Position numbers and translations under genes: made by a program. 57,910 nucleotides of DNA from Amanita rubescens (taxonomy: Eukaryota > Basidiomycota > Agaricomycetes > Agaricales > Amanitaceae), in contig WION01000326.1 of NCBI GenBank assembly GCA_015039365.1, forward strand, positions 1 to 57,910. Direction: 5' to 3'. The notes below the pieces were generated by a model. That model had not been told where the DNA came from and did not search any database. It saw nothing but the letters and a program-made list of their open reading frames with translations. Positions 11,015 through 23,375 of the stretch are shown piece by piece; position 1 is the first letter of the stretch; every line of letters begins with the position of its first letter.

Positions 11015-11362
11015 CTACGGCGTCGGGATGAGGATAAACGTGCCAAATCCCCCCACAACTTGTCTCTCTTGAAGCGGGGTGGCCAAGATACCCGTAAGAG
11101 GCAATTTAACCGATGAATCATCATTGACAAAGGTAATGTTAACTGTGGTTTCGCCCACAAATCCGGGTGAGGAGATTTCGATATCATATTCCCCTTTGAA
11201 ATCTGAGAGCTTCTTGTACATCACAGTCGCCACAGCAACGGTAAAGGGCATGACAGCTTGACTGAAGATGCCATTGAGTAGCACCACATTTTTCTGGGCG
11301 ACGAATGTGCCGGTGAACTTGTTGCCCTCTCCGCTGAATGTTCCTACGGCTGGTTGGGACAT
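11015..11362 (-). CDS. Small beta-rich family protein (115 aa), subfamily with 6585
   Basis: Intact reverse-strand member starting MSQPAVGTFSGEG. The open frame extends 38 codons upstream but that region holds a leader intron (11371-11418, GTGCGA...GCAG, branch GCTGATT) matching the one in the 6929 gene, so the start is placed at 11362. It shares FVAQKN, SDFKGEYDIE and GFVGETTVNITFVN with its duplicate partner and ends in ILIPTP. It is half of the second divergent pair. Function unknown. Confidence 0.8.
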   Translation of the reverse strand: MSQPAVGTFSGEGNKFTGTFVAQKNVVLLNGIFSQAVMPFTVAVATVMYKKLSDFKGEYDIEISSPGFVGETTVNITFVNDDSSVKLPLTGILATPLQERQVVGGFGTFILIPTP

Positions 11363-12019
11363 GATAAGGCCTGCACCTCCAATCAGCATGTACGTTGAAT
11401 ATGGGGTAGATATCGCACTAGTGAATTTGACGCTGCAAACGTGGGGTTTGAAGATGGAAAGTACTGGTGTCAACAAGCCCGGTTTTTTTATCAGTTAGAC
11501 AGTGATAAGTTGATGACAGCTTGAATCGGAGTTAGAGTACTTGACTGTGTCAAAGACAAGCTTTCGCCCACAGAACTGAAGTAACCCTTCTCGTGAAATC
11601 TTGATCAATCCAAATGACACGGGTGCCAAACTTCAAACGCGTCCCACGTCGAAATTGGTGCGCAGTATCGGCAACTGATTTGAACTCCTTCCAATAATCG
11701 TAGAACGTGTGATTTGGAGAAGTACATCTCCGTTTCTGACCGAGGTCACCGATTCTGTGGTAGATTGAAATTGTCAGCCAATATGTTCTTTTGAGAAAAT
11801 CTAGTGACAGGGTGCATGGACGAATGGAGAAGTCTACAAATCCGGGAATTGAGATATTTTAGAAAGTTGGAACAGACACCTGATCGCGAAAGCACCAGGC
11901 CTCTCGTATAAATCCGTATGTAAACACAAAGCACCTCATTCAAACCTCGTTACCGTAGTCTGGTGCGACTCTGGATAGCTCTCCATTCGTGCACACGCTA
12001 ATTAGGACTTAGACATTCA
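11363..12019. promoter_or_regulatory. Shared divergent promoter region, second pair
   Basis: About 660 bp between divergent start codons, with leader introns at both edges (11371-11418 reverse; about 11963-12012 forward). It is the duplicate of 6930-7439 and partly alignable. A CATCTTCAAACCCCA motif on the reverse strand near 11450 resembles the leader motif before 5438. Regulatory function is inferred only from position. Confidence 0.45.
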
Positions 12020-12361
12020 ATGGCGCACATAGTCAGAGGCTCACTCAAGGGATCCGGCGAGAAATTCAATGGTCAATGGATGATCGACTCGATCATTTTG
12101 AAGCTGGCTGGCGAGTTCAACAAAAGTGTACCACCATTCGTCGTCTCTTCTGCACGTCTGAACTATGATGATGTTTCGAGCCTCAAAGGACAATACGATA
12201 TTGTTTTCCAGGCTTCCAAGTCCTTTGTAGGAGTAGGCGACATCAATCTCATGTTTAAGAATGACGACGACCTCGAATTCAAAATTACTGGAAAATTGGA
12301 CGATCCGATCGATGAGAGAATAAGCGTTGATGGATTTGGCAATTGGTCTCGTGGCCCATGA
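12020..12361 (+). CDS. Small beta-rich family protein (113 aa), subfamily with 7440
   Basis: Intact member starting MAHIVRGSLKGSGEKF, duplicate partner of the 7440 gene. The family blocks are present: GQWMIDS, LNYDDVSSLKGQYDI, SFVGVG, ITGKLDDPIDER and final GFGNWSRGP. The leader acceptor GGACTTAG ends at 12012, 7 bp before the ATG. It ends about 450 bp before the start of NUP188. Function unknown; no targeting signal. Confidence 0.83.
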   Translation: MAHIVRGSLKGSGEKFNGQWMIDSIILKLAGEFNKSVPPFVVSSARLNYDDVSSLKGQYDIVFQASKSFVGVGDINLMFKNDDDLEFKITGKLDDPIDERISVDGFGNWSRGP

Positions 12362-12807
12362 TTGGTAAATTAGGTTTTTCTGTTTTATGGACGTTTTCAA
12401 TCGGTCTAATGAAACGATACAGGAAATAGTACAGAGTGCACTTTGGGTTACTCGATTGTTGAATATTTCATGGACAGATTTGTACTTACGTTCAGGAATG
12501 ATGCGTTTTTGGCTTGAATATTTTGCATTTGCTAATGGAATGTCGCGTGATTGCTCCGAGCGTAGCAAGATCTGCCGAGGCGACCCGAGGCTACTGAACC
12601 ACATGATGCTCAGCTGTTACATGAATGAAAGAACAGTGCGGAGGAGGGTGGTACAACCAAAATGTTGATTGATTCGAGTATATCTGCCCTCATAACTTTG
12701 GTTTGAAAGTAAATTGAGCCAGATATATTTGTCCGTGCTTGACATCATCATGCCGAGTAAACAACGCGACACAAGCGACGGCACGCTTTCGTTCCAGTCG
12801 CCAGAGC
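12362..12807. other. Intergenic, NUP188 upstream region
   Basis: Holds the 3' flank of the 12020 gene and the presumed NUP188 promoter; the whole stretch is duplicated sequence (see the block repeats). An antisense open frame across 12041-12604 overlaps the family gene and is a shadow. Confidence 0.5.
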
Positions 12808-15800
12808 ATGTCTGGAGAGTCTTCCACCCGTTCTGACCTGATTGACGTGTAAGAAAACTTTTTTTTTTCACAAATGAAGCGCGCTGATACATGAACCCTT
12901 CAGGACATGTTCCCAATTGCACTCAATCTTGTCTGGACGCCAGGAGGGCGTTTATCCAGATCAAATAACACATTACCTTGACCTCCGAAAGCACCAGCTT
13001 AGCAATGTTTCAGAACCGTTTGGAAAACCATCGGACGCGTCGAGAAAACAAGTCGAGAGTGGCTCTGTCAAATTGGAGGACGGTGTTACCATCCGTGTCG
13101 AAAATGCAGACAAGGAGTTTGTGTTCGCCATTAGCGGCAAGTTCAAGATCGACGAAGTGGAAGCGCTCATACTTCTTCGGTCATTCCTCTATAATGAGGG
13201 TCTTCCACCGACAGCAGATTACTCCTCTACTTCTTCCATGGTCGCAGAGCTCCTAGAAGCTATCACCCCCTTCTACTATTCCGAACGACTGTCCCTGCTT
13301 CGCGTGTTTCTCCCCCTCTTCCGCGCAAAGGAAGACTCTGCAGATCCTGTATACGAAATTGCATGCGAAATGCTACCCAAACTTATTCCAGACGGGACAA
13401 CGTTTGCCCAAACCCTCATCGCAACCTATGAAACCAAACTCAAAGAAAGAGTTCCAGAGTCAATGCAAGGCGAACCTCGCACTGCTGCGAGATGGGTGAA
13501 ACAAAATAGTCGGGAACAGCTGGCTTTGTTGGAGGTACTGTTTTGGACGATGTGGGGCTACGTCCCTTGCAGTGGGCCTATGGTGGAACGGATATACGAA
13601 GTGGCATATGGGACAAACTTGGGCACTACACAACAAAGCGCAGCATTTCTGCTCGACGAGGAAGGCGAACAACTACGTCAGGACTGCGCAGCGATGTGGA
13701 TGCTCGTCATGGTTGAAGTTCTAGAGCTGGAGACGATGGCGGAACCAGACACCGTAGAGATATCCGACGACCCAGAAAACAAGGATTTGTACACTGCTTC
13801 TCCCAAATCCCTTCAACGCATACACGAACTCGTCTCATCCCACTCAGAGTCGCAGTATGCCATGACGTATCTTGGCTGGAGCTTCGTCTTATCCCGGTTA
13901 TCAGTTAAAGCATCAGAAATGCAACAGATACCATCATCCTATCGACCATTGTTCGATTTGGTCAACCGCCATACCGATAAACATGCAAAAACGGCCGAGC
14001 CAACACATACCCTGATGGCAAGGAGTTGCCTATCACAGGAAGCTGGGCTATTCAGACTCATTCGTCATCTTTTGTCTTCTTCCCCCTTATTCGTGACTGC
14101 CGTCGCGTGGAGAACAGGATCCAGTGTGACGGACCCAAACGCGATCGCATTCCGCTCAGTGCTCAAAGGTACGCCTCCACCCATCCATTGTCTTTCACAA
14201 CTTGACTTACAATCAAGGCCTGCTGATGAGCCTCGTTGAACTCTTACCGGTCGAACTTATCCCTGACTTGGATGGCCTGGTGGACGTGTGGGTGACACTA
14301 TTTGGACGAAGCGAGAGTCAGTCGATAGCGGGGATCTGCGCACAATTCTGGAAATCAGATTGGCATCGTGGCATTGCCCGAAAAGCCATCTTTGACGTTG
14401 GGAGGTCCCGTTTCCCCATTCAAATCCAGCCTCTCGTCAGACTCCTCCGCGCCATGACTGCTGCAGGATTCCTGGACACGGACGAGCTATCAACCACGGA
14501 TTACTCCCATGAAGGTGAAGGGCTAACGGACGAGCGCTACATCTGCGTTCGCCATGTCTTTTACTATTTCGAGAATCTGCCCACATATACACAAGTAATA
14601 CCGGTCTCAACCTGCGGTGGCCCACACGCACTCTATGAACGAGTCCAGGAGCGCTACAACTCGGCAAATGGCCATTCGGGCTTGGTTTACCATAATTTAC
14701 GCCCGATCAAGCTCCCTGGAGGGTCCATCTTGCCTATCAAATCGTCCGGACGGCTACTGAGTGGAGATGGTGGCGACCACGTCGTCGTATCATGGCAGCA
14801 TCAACATTCCGGCTGGAAACTCATTCTCGAAGTCCTCACCGATTACGTTAACAGGCGTCTCCTGCAATCCGGCTCGGGTGCCGAGCTGTCGTTCAAAAAG
14901 AAAGGGTGCACAGAGCATGTGACACTTCGTCTCGAAGATATCGGCGTGGAGATGGCGGAGGAGGGAGACGAGGTGATGATAACCGACTGTCTGGACCTCG
15001 TTCGGAGTCTGGTGCAAGATAATCCTGAACAGGCTGAGCAATTGATGCGATCGTTGGAGAGTGGCGAGCCAGTCGTGGCACATACGATGACGGAGACGCA
15101 GCCTCCTGATTTAGTGCAATTAACCATTATGATATTGGAAGAAGCCATGTCACGATCCGACCCTCGCCATCGAAGCCCCGCCAGAACACAGCTCATCACG
15201 TCCACCATGAGCGTGCTTTCTGCTCTCCTCGCGCTTCCTCACTACTCTAATCGTGTCTGGCTGTTCTTGAGGTCGACGACGGCACTTTTCTCCTCTGAGA
15301 AGACCGTTGGGCTTGCATCAGTCGCTCTTGCGACAGAAAGAGCTACTGGGCATTATACGATGACGTTGGCCCTTCTCCACCTTGTTCAGCAATTGTTCCG
15401 GGAAGCCTCTTCGTTCTATATCCCAGCCAATGCTCGTCTTCAACAGCTCAAAGAGGAGGTACTCTTACGCGCTGCCCGGTTTGTACATACAGAGATATGG
15501 ATCGAACACCTTGGTTGGAAGTACGCTCAGTTAGGGGACCGGTTCGAGATTGGCCGGCGGGTTGCGGCGCTCTACGTTTCTATATTGGAGTACTCGCCGC
15601 CAAACGTGGAGAAGAGACCGTTTGCCCTTCTTAGCCAGTCAGTGGCCGATGCGTTCCTTTTCAAAGCGTCCAGTTCGACTCTCCATCCGCTTGTAACAGC
15701 CATTGCATCTGGAAGGAGCATTCTTCGCACTTTGTATACTACCCGACGATTCGGCGAAGCCAGACGATTACTTTTCCTCCTTCAGTCATGTCTACGCCTA

Positions 15801-18800
15801 ACACGCATGGTCCTTGATCTGAAGCTGAAGTCCGTGGTGGCATCAAAACATTGTTTGCTGGAACAAGCGTTGTGTACACTCGTCAGCGGAACTTCTGCCT
15901 CGCTCGAAAGTCGCGCCAAACTGGACCCAATCGACGTGTTGGCAGTGTATATCAAAGATAGGGACGTGGGTACTACGGTTCCAGTGGAAGCAACCCGCGT
16001 CCTCAGCTCGCTGTGCTCCTGCCTGTCGTTCTTGCAGCCTCCGCCGACAACCATCATTGGTCATCTTTCGAATCCAGAAGCAACCGTTTCATCTCTGGTG
16101 CGCATCATACAACATCCTTATGACGATATGGCTCTACGAAACACAATATGGAACTTCATATCCCTCGCGGTCGATAAAGAACCAGCATTGGCAGGGCTGT
16201 TCGTTACGGGCAAGTTCCGCACGCCAGGTGATATGAAAAGCAAGTTCCCCCCTCTGGGAATGGGGAAGGGGAAAGGGAAGGAAAAAGAGCAGGAGCAGGT
16301 TCTGGCACTCGTTCCTACGAGTAGTAATATCAGCGCTCTCGGCGTCGCTCGCGACGTTTTGACGAATTGGAAGGATATGTCAGACGCAAACCCTCAGCTA
16401 CTGGCCTCCGTTCTCAAATTTGTCGACATCGTGTGGCGTCATGGGTTGGAACACAAGACTACGCTGGAGCCGCTTCGGAAGAGCTGCGAGTTCTGGAAGC
16501 AGTTGACGGGAATTGTCAAGGACGATCTAGGGCCGCACCCAGACTACGATACATCAGCTTCCATGGCTATTGACGGTGTTCAGCACTCGGATTCTCATGA
16601 GACAGTTGCCGTCTACTCTTATCGTGCATTGGCCAAGTCGTATGCGATCAATATTATCAGCCTGGACATTGGGAACGAGCTACAGTCACAAGGGAAGGAA
16701 CCGTTGAAGGTGTCCGCACCACTCAGTTTCAAGGAACTGGAAACATGCGTCAAGGATCAGGAGAAGTTACATGAACTTTTGATGGAAGCATCGCCTACTC
16801 CCTATTCACCGGGACTGTACGACGATTTGCTTCAGTCGTTGAAGGGCTCATTTGAGGGACTTGATTTGGAACAACTCCGAACTCCAGATTTGGCAGATGA
16901 GAGGGAATTCGGTGACAACTTCATGTATTCGGCTTCTCTTCTCAAGAATCGACTGCGGGCTTATCTCGTGAACGGCGAGGAGAAGCAAGAACCGGCGTTC
17001 CAAGTCGAGAAACTCCTCATGTCCGTTAATCTTAACTTGTCGCTTACCCATACGCAAACGTCTCTGACTGAGTCTTGGCAAGCCTTGCTACGTCAAGTCA
17101 TTCCGTACTTGCGCGGTGACGACAAAGTACGACCACATCTCCTTTCCATCACGTCTTCGATATCGTTCGCAATCGCAGACGAGAAGCGGTCTGGAGATAT
17201 GATGGCATCGATCCACGGCACTCGGCTGTCCTTGTTACTTGCAATCCTGGAGCTTTCGTGGTTCTCGACAAAGGACAGCGCTGATGAGATCAAGTCATTT
17301 ATAGAGATCGTTCGAAATGTTCATAATATCGTCCTCAACGAGGCTCAGCCTCCAGCTAGCTCGTTCTTGGGAAGATTGTCGAAACCCTTCCACGCGGTGC
17401 TGCTGCAGATTGTATATTTCTGTTCACGCCAAGGGAGAAGTCTCGCTCGGAGACCGAAGACGCTGAAAGCAGATCAGAGATTGACGTTACTATCGATGGT
17501 TGAGGCTACACTTAATCTTGTCATCGACGCTCTTCAGATTGTTTTTACTTCTGCGCGCACCAAAAGGGACGTCGAGCTCGATAAAGACATGGAACTGCTT
17601 GTGGCCGTTTTTGAACAATGCACTCGGAAGGACTTGAACCCATCTTCGACTTTATGGCTTGCTCGTTGTCAAGAAACAGACGTCATTCGGTCTAGCCTTG
17701 ATCTATACACCCACATTGATCTCGTCGGCCTTTCAGACCTGCCACTCCTCGTTTCCCGCAAGCAACCATTATATGTCCCTCACATTCTTCTTTTCCACAT
17801 GGCGTTGGTCAGCAATCCGACGGCAGCAGAGAGATTCGCAAGTGAAGGAGTGCTAGCAGCGTACAGTAACAACACCATCAGTACAGCCATTAGCGCAGGT
17901 CTCCTTGACGTGTCACTGCCAGAGCTCCCCGGTGAACGGAGTCCCGCCCACAGCGCGTACTGCTCGATGCTAGCAATAGTAGCGGTCGTCATCTCTTCCC
18001 TTGGCATCAGTCACCATTACTTCGACGCTGAAGCAGCCGGATTCGTTCAACTATATGGCAACCAAATATCGCGAGCTTTCTCTTGGACGGTTGGCGATGC
18101 GATTACATGGCCCCTTCTCGAGGAGATGGAACAGGTGATCGCACTATTCTACGCTATCGCGGCCAGCACCCCTGGCAGATCGTCGAAACCCCATCCAGCA
18201 GGAGAGAAGATTCTTCGCGCGTTCACCATCAGCGGTCTCAAGTTGCTACAACAGCTGAACTACGCCATCACACATCCTAACCACTTGGCGAGCCTCTTGG
18301 AGCCAGTAACGTCGGAAGAACGCGCCGTATTGGAGAAAGAGCAGAGTAATACACAAGCTAGCTTTGATCCGCTGAAGCGGCCTCTCATTCTTCAGCTCGT
18401 GCACCGCCTGTTCAAACTATCGAGCAACATTCTTGAAACGTTGCTGACGATCAGCCGCGCTGATACCGTGTTGCTTTTGTCCCAAGATGACTGGCCGTTG
18501 CAAGAAGCCGTCGTAGTACCGGTAAATCCCCTTTTACCCCTTGACGAAGCGATATCTGACCTTGTTTCTTTAGCACTCCAAGGTTGTCCCGGGTGAACCA
18601 GCGTCAATGGGCACCCTACTCGAGCTTGGAAACTGCACACTCGATGTCCTCCGAGATTTAGTCAACCGACCCGCTGGACAGAGTATCCTTCCTATGGAAG
18701 CAATACCAACGCGATCCGGCGATCCAGGACTCGATGTGCGGCAGGGCGTGCTTACTGCGAGGCGGAATCTAGAGACGGTTTTGACGTATGCGGTGACGCA

Positions 18801-19134
18801 ACTGGCCATGTGGCTGTTGAAGCCGGACTTTGAGTCCTCTACTATCCATGGAAGCGAGTCGATGACCGTAGATGGGGGAGCAGATGATGAAAAAATGGAT
18901 GGAAAGGAACACCGTTCGCATGCCAGACCGTCGTCAACGTCGTTGGCAGAACGGGTACGGAGAGGTATGACGGGAGAGATTGCGGCGGACTTGCAGGCGT
19001 TGATCACAAAAGCGAAACCGATCATCGAGAAATCGGATAGTTCGCTAGATCCGAGTGGAAAAGCAAAAGGTGTCAATTTGACGGACGTGTTGGGGAGATT
19101 TTTACAAGAACGAATCATGATTTTGGCGTCGTAG
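12808..19134 (+). CDS. NUP188: Nucleoporin NUP188
   Basis: Large inner-ring scaffold nucleoporin of the nuclear pore. Four exons: 12808-12848, 12904-14168, 14218-18521, 18574-19134, giving 2056 aa, in the range of Nup188 proteins. The start MSGESSTRSDLIDV was chosen because the main exon has no in-frame ATG near its 5' end and a GTAAGA...TTCAG intron joins it in frame to TCSQLHSILSG. Recognisable regions are EPFGKPSDASRKQVESGSV and ILLRSFLYNEGLP in the N-terminal part, FWKSDW and RFPIQIQPLVRLL further in, and an SH3-like segment (GGSILPIKSSGR...VSWQHQHSGWKL) typical of Nup188; the rest is helical repeat. The last intron (GTAAAT...TTTAG) restores frame exactly. A partial genomic copy lies at 36691-38757. 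Confidence 0.88.
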
Positions 19135-19290
19135 ATTTACCGTGATGTACATATATCCCATTGTTTGTTCATTATGTTTAAAAGCCAATCCATCCTAAAA
19201 CATATGATATTATACACGCGATGTTGAAAGCATATACAGAGTCGTGATGTGAAGCATATCCAACAATAACAGAGCATACATTCCATTCTT

Positions 19291-20742
19291 TCATTCCGTG
19301 AGGACATCGGCACCCGATTCTGTAATAAGGATCATATGCTCGGCCTGAGCACTACGGGCGCAGTTCTGGGAATAGTTGAGTGAAGGACGCCAGAAAAGCA
19401 GGTTGCCGCATACCTCAGTCGAAGTCGTCCAACCATCGGGGAAAATCCAGCCTCTCGGTTGGGTACCTTGGACAATGCAAGGCTACAGACAAGGAACGTC
19501 AGGATCCGCTGATGTTTTCAAGAAAGGCTGCTTACTTCAATTGTGAAACAGTCTCCGGGGACCATAACTCCCGGCTCGTCGTTCACTATAGAGATTTTCC
19601 GTTACAGTTCAATTCTTTAGATTCCATCAACAAGGGCTTTTACCATCGTGAAAGATCCATGGCGGCTTGTGAAAGTCAGTACCGATCCCAGTGTCCCGTA
19701 AATTGAGGTGATATTGAGAAAGGGATTTCTTCGTCGATGTTCGTTAAACGGGACTTGTGAGTAGCGTCGTGTATGGCTTGTCCGATTTGTTTGAAAGGCA
19801 GTCCCGGACCGCAGGCTGAGATGCCGGCATGCAGAGCGTGCGTGGTTGCAGCTACGAGAGACTGGCCTTTCGCGTCCTGCTCGGATGGTCAAGTGGGGTA
19901 TTATTTGGATGGGAAGAACATACGACGTCACCAACGAGGAAGGTCTGGGAAGTGTCGCCGTGGTAGCCGTTGAGATAGACGGTAATGTCGATATTGATGA
20001 TATCGCCGTCTTCCAAACGTCGACTGAGGAACCAGTGTAAGAAAAGGAGGGAAAGTATAGAAAGGTGAGGGACTTACTCGTCTGGTATTCCATGGACCAT
20101 GATATTGTTCACGCTGGACCCGAGTTCGTGTCACTGACATATCTAATGAAAAAGATGGGAAGCTTACCTTGTACAACAAGAGCGCGGAAAACCGGAATAA
20201 TGTAGTGGAGAGGGATAAGCGCCGTGAGCGATGATAAACTCGTGAACGGCCGCAGTCGATACTGTCTGTTGTTACACCAACCTTTCGGATTCCTCACAGG
20301 TAGTATAAGTACCCCAATGACACGTAATTGAATACACGATTACACGCACCTGCACCAAGGACTCAGCATAAACTCTCACTTTCTTCGCCAGCTTTGCTGC
20401 TTCTCGGATCCGAAATTCAGACTCTCCTCCCAGCACAAGTCTTTCACCCTTGACTCCGCCAAAGTCTTCATTCAGTGCTACCCTCGACGCATCAGCGTAA
20501 GGGGGTTTGGGAATATGAGGCGGAACAAGGCGCGGCTTTATATGGGAAACTCCGAAAATGAAAGGCTCTGGAGGCAGGATAATACTGTAGTTGCCGAAAT
20601 CGGGTACATCTTCAGAAGCCACGATTAAAGTCGAATTGAGGCAATTCTGATTCTTAAATTGAATATTGCCTCGCACTTTGTTGATAACCTGGAGATGTGG
20701 AAAATATGATCTGACGTGTCTCCATGATTGAAGTAGAGTCAT
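19291..20742 (-). CDS. Methionine aminopeptidase, type 1, mitochondrial-like
   Basis: Removes N-terminal methionine from new proteins; metal-dependent M24 family. Eight exons: 20350-20742, 20168-20281, 20078-20113, 19924-20023, 19644-19876, 19536-19585, 19414-19482, 19291-19365. Visible motifs are [10 protein letters not shown] and [25 protein letters not shown], the metal ligands in [26 protein letters not shown] (two aspartates), SPQFTGHGIG (histidine), [14 protein letters not shown] (glutamate) and [12 protein letters not shown]. The N-terminal extension suggests mitochondrial targeting. Two single-base insertions are needed to explain the frame: the A at 20254 and at 19690 on the + strand (each a T on the coding strand). 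Removing both gives 355 aa. The gene is therefore either freshly broken or the sequence has errors. Divergent with NMD3. Confidence 0.82.
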
Positions 20743-20831
20743 GCCAGTGATGCTCGGCCATTTCCGAACTTGATTGTTTATTTCACGTTATCTTATCTAC
20801 ATCAAGCCTTACTAACCAACAACGACGAACA
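20743..20831. promoter_or_regulatory. 89-bp bidirectional gap MetAP/NMD3
   Basis: The start codons of the methionine aminopeptidase gene and NMD3 face away from each other across 89 bp, so the two must share promoter elements. Both serve protein synthesis (nascent-chain processing, ribosome export), which makes co-regulation plausible but unproven. Confidence 0.55.
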
Positions 20832-22604
20832 ATGGAATTCGTCCCCTCACCAGCCATACATAGAGTCCTTTGCGCGGACTGCGGGACACCCATAGAACCG
20901 AATGGCGCAAACCTTTGTGTTGCCTGCCTGAGAAATTCAGTCGACATCACTGAGGGAATCCCAAAACAAGGCGAGTCATACCCCGTTTTCGTTTCTGCAA
21001 AAAGCCTTATCTTGCCTCCGCAGCCTCCGTTTCCTACTGCAGAAACTGTGAACGATTCCTGTCGCCACCTTCACAATGGATGCAAGCTCGTCTAGAATCA
21101 TCAGAACTTCTAGCACTCTGCCTGAAAAAGCTCAAAGGGCTTACCAAAGTCCGCCTAACTGACGCACATTTCATCTGGACGGAACCTCACTCAAAACGGC
21201 TGCGTATCTCTCTAACAGTACAAAAAGAAGTTCTCACTTCGACTATCCTCGAGCAGACATTTGAAATCGAGTATCTAGTCCAATATGGGCAGTGTCCAGA
21301 CTGTACAAAGCTCGCTGCAAAGAATACCTGGAAAGCGTCGGTGCAAGTTCGACAAAAAGTCCAGCACAAAAGGACGTTTTTATTCCTAGAACAGCTGATA
21401 TTGAAACATGGCGCGCAGAAGGATACCGTATCAGTGAAAGAAGTAAGAGATGGTCTGGACTTTTTCTACGCATCGAGGAGCCACGCGATCAAGATGGTAG
21501 AATTCCTAGGTGGAGTTTCGCCCGTCAGGTGCGCTTTTAATCCTCTTTTTTCGTCGCGCGATCGAACCAACACTGTACGATAATAGGTCAAAAACATCAG
21601 AACAGCTCCTATCTACTGATACCCACTCCAATACCGCCAACTTCAAATACACCTACTCCGTCGAGATAGCGCCGATATGCAAAGACGACCTCGTCTGTCT
21701 CCCAATCAAACTCGCTCGATCACTATCCAACATATCCCCACTTGTAATATGCGCTCGAGTAGGATCATCTGTCATCGTGCTAGACCCCGCCACGCTCCAA
21801 CAAGCTGATATCCCCGCCCAAGTATACTGGCGCGCCCCATTCGAATCCCTAGCATCGATATCAGATCTAGTCGAGTTCACCGTCCTAGACGTGGAAGTCG
21901 ACCGGAAACAGCCTCACCGCGGCGGTCATCACGCGCACGGCAAAACGAAATACCTCATGGCGGACGCTCACGTCGCGCTCGCCGGTGCGTTTCGCTCCTC
22001 CGGGAACAAAGGGAGTGCATATGACCAAGACGGTATGATGGATTTCGAATCTCTCGGTGAGACCAATCAGATTTATCACACTCGAACGCACTTGGGTGCT
22101 ATTCTCCAACCCGGGGATACCGTTCTTGGATATCATTTGACTCTGTCCAATTTCAACTCGCCGGAATATGCGGCGTTGAAGGTGGACCGCGTGCCTGATG
22201 TCGTTTTGGTGAAAAAGACGTATCCGAACGGGAGAAAGAAGAGTAAGACGCGAGCGTGGAGACTCAAATCTATGGCGAAGGAAGTGGAAGAAGAAGAAAG
22301 TGGAAAGGGAGCGGGGCGAGGTGGCTTGGTTGGAAGGATGGGAGGAAGAGATCAGAAGAAGGTGGAGGAGGATTACGAGCTGTTTTTGCGTGATTTGGAG
22401 GAAGATGAGGAACTGAGAAAGGAGGTGAATTTGTACAAGGTCAAGGGAGACGTGACGATGAAGGGTCCCGGTGCTGGTAAAGCTGTCCAGTTTGGGATGG
22501 ATGTGGATGAGGGAGGGGAAGAAGAGGACGATGCTGACTTCCCGGAGGTCAAGTTGGACGAGTTACTAGATGATTTCGATGAGATGGCTTTGAGAGACGA
22601 GTAG
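20832..22604 (+). CDS. NMD3: 60S ribosomal subunit export adaptor NMD3
   Basis: Adaptor that binds pre-60S subunits and recruits the Crm1 exportin. Three exons 20832-20970, 21024-21528, 21587-22604 give 553 aa. N-terminal zinc-binding region: VLCADCGTPIEP (C-x2-C), NLCVAC and, across the first junction, YCRNCERFL, all typical of NMD3. Middle part: YGQCPDC, KTSEQLLSTDTHSNTANFKYTYSVEIAPICKDDLVCLP. C-terminus: basic run GRKKSKTRAW followed by an acidic tail with a leucine-rich nuclear-export-like end (ELLDDFDEMAL). The first intron has a GC donor (AAG/GCGAGT) with CAG acceptor; frame continuity supports it. Fragments of this gene, including the second intron, are found at 34172-34570 and 42114-42330. 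Confidence 0.9.
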
Positions 22605-22976
22605 AGTTTATCAACATGAGCCATGAGCCGCGACCACTGGCAGGATATCGGAGGAGTCTTCCTGACGCTGTGAAACCGCTGACTGACCTCAGCGTCGTTA
22701 TTTTTATCAATCATATCATTCAAGATCAATGGTGACCACCCAACGATCATCCATAGTGATCATCTTGAGCTTTGTGGCAGAAACTAATCCTTCGCTGAAG
22801 AAATACAAACGGAAAGGCACAACTAGGAAAGATTGGTTGGGAAGCTATGGCGGGTACACAAAGGATTTACACAAATGTATTCTTATTAACCATTCTGCCA
22901 AAAAAGTACTCGTCAGATTTATTCAGTCAGCGCAAGAAATTTAACAAACCGACTGATACGAAGTTTGGGCATTTGT
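22605..22976. other. Intergenic, no supported gene
   Basis: 372 bp between the convergent NMD3 and the family gene at 22977. The first 40 bp after the NMD3 stop are also present, diverged, near 34530. Confidence 0.5.
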
Positions 22977-23327
22977 TCACTCGGTCAATTGCAAGGCCTC
23001 ATCAACGCGCCCGGTAACATAATACCTCTTGGAAATTGGCTTATCAAGGTTACCGGTAATCAGAACTTCGTGGTGTCCCTTCTTGACCCTAAGATGAATA
23101 TCGTGGCTGCCCACGTAGGAGCGCGGCTCATCCGTAGCGACCTCGAATGAACCGTTGAATTCGGTCCCATCGGTGTACTTGATGTTGACGGCAGAAGCGG
23201 TGAATGGCTCAATAGCTTCGTTGAATGTGCCAGCGAGTTTCACTGAATATCCGTGAACAATGAAGTGAACTTGGAATTTGTTGCCGGTGCCGCTGACTTT
23301 GCCTTTGACGTCGCGGGGTTTGGTCAT
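22977..23327 (-). CDS. Small beta-rich family protein (116 aa), solitary branch
   Basis: Intact reverse-strand member starting MTKPRDVKGKVSGTGNKF. Family blocks are present (GYSVKLAGTF, INIKYTD-like strand, SYVG, ITGNLDKPI, VTGR), but the tail VDEALQLTE replaces the usual final tryptophan. It is the most isolated member and lies next to NMD3. The start is at 23327, 7 bp after an acceptor (GGCTACAG) of a predicted 41-bp leader intron 23335-23375 (GTGCTA donor). Function unknown. Confidence 0.8.
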   Translation of the reverse strand: MTKPRDVKGKVSGTGNKFQVHFIVHGYSVKLAGTFNEAIEPFTASAVNIKYTDGTEFNGSFEVATDEPRSYVGSHDIHLRVKKGHHEVLITGNLDKPISKRYYVTGRVDEALQLTE

Positions 23328-23375
23328 GATGAATCTGTAGCCCCAGTCAGCTTGCGCATCGCAGAATGATAGCAC

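Larger units (their letters stand above)
11015..12610. repeat. Duplicated block: divergent pair plus downstream flank (copy 2)
   Basis: Second copy of the block at 6585-8060. It is followed at 12640-12830 by sequence that in copy 1 appears only after the ATG22 gene (10500-10780). Confidence 0.7.

Noticed and set aside
12041..12604. 187-codon reverse-strand open frame
   Set aside because: It is antisense to an intact family gene and its duplicated flank; the duplicate at 7440-8060 does not keep the frame open.
18570..19118. 182-codon reverse-strand open frame
   Set aside because: It is antisense to the last exon of NUP188, whose frame and splice junction are well supported.
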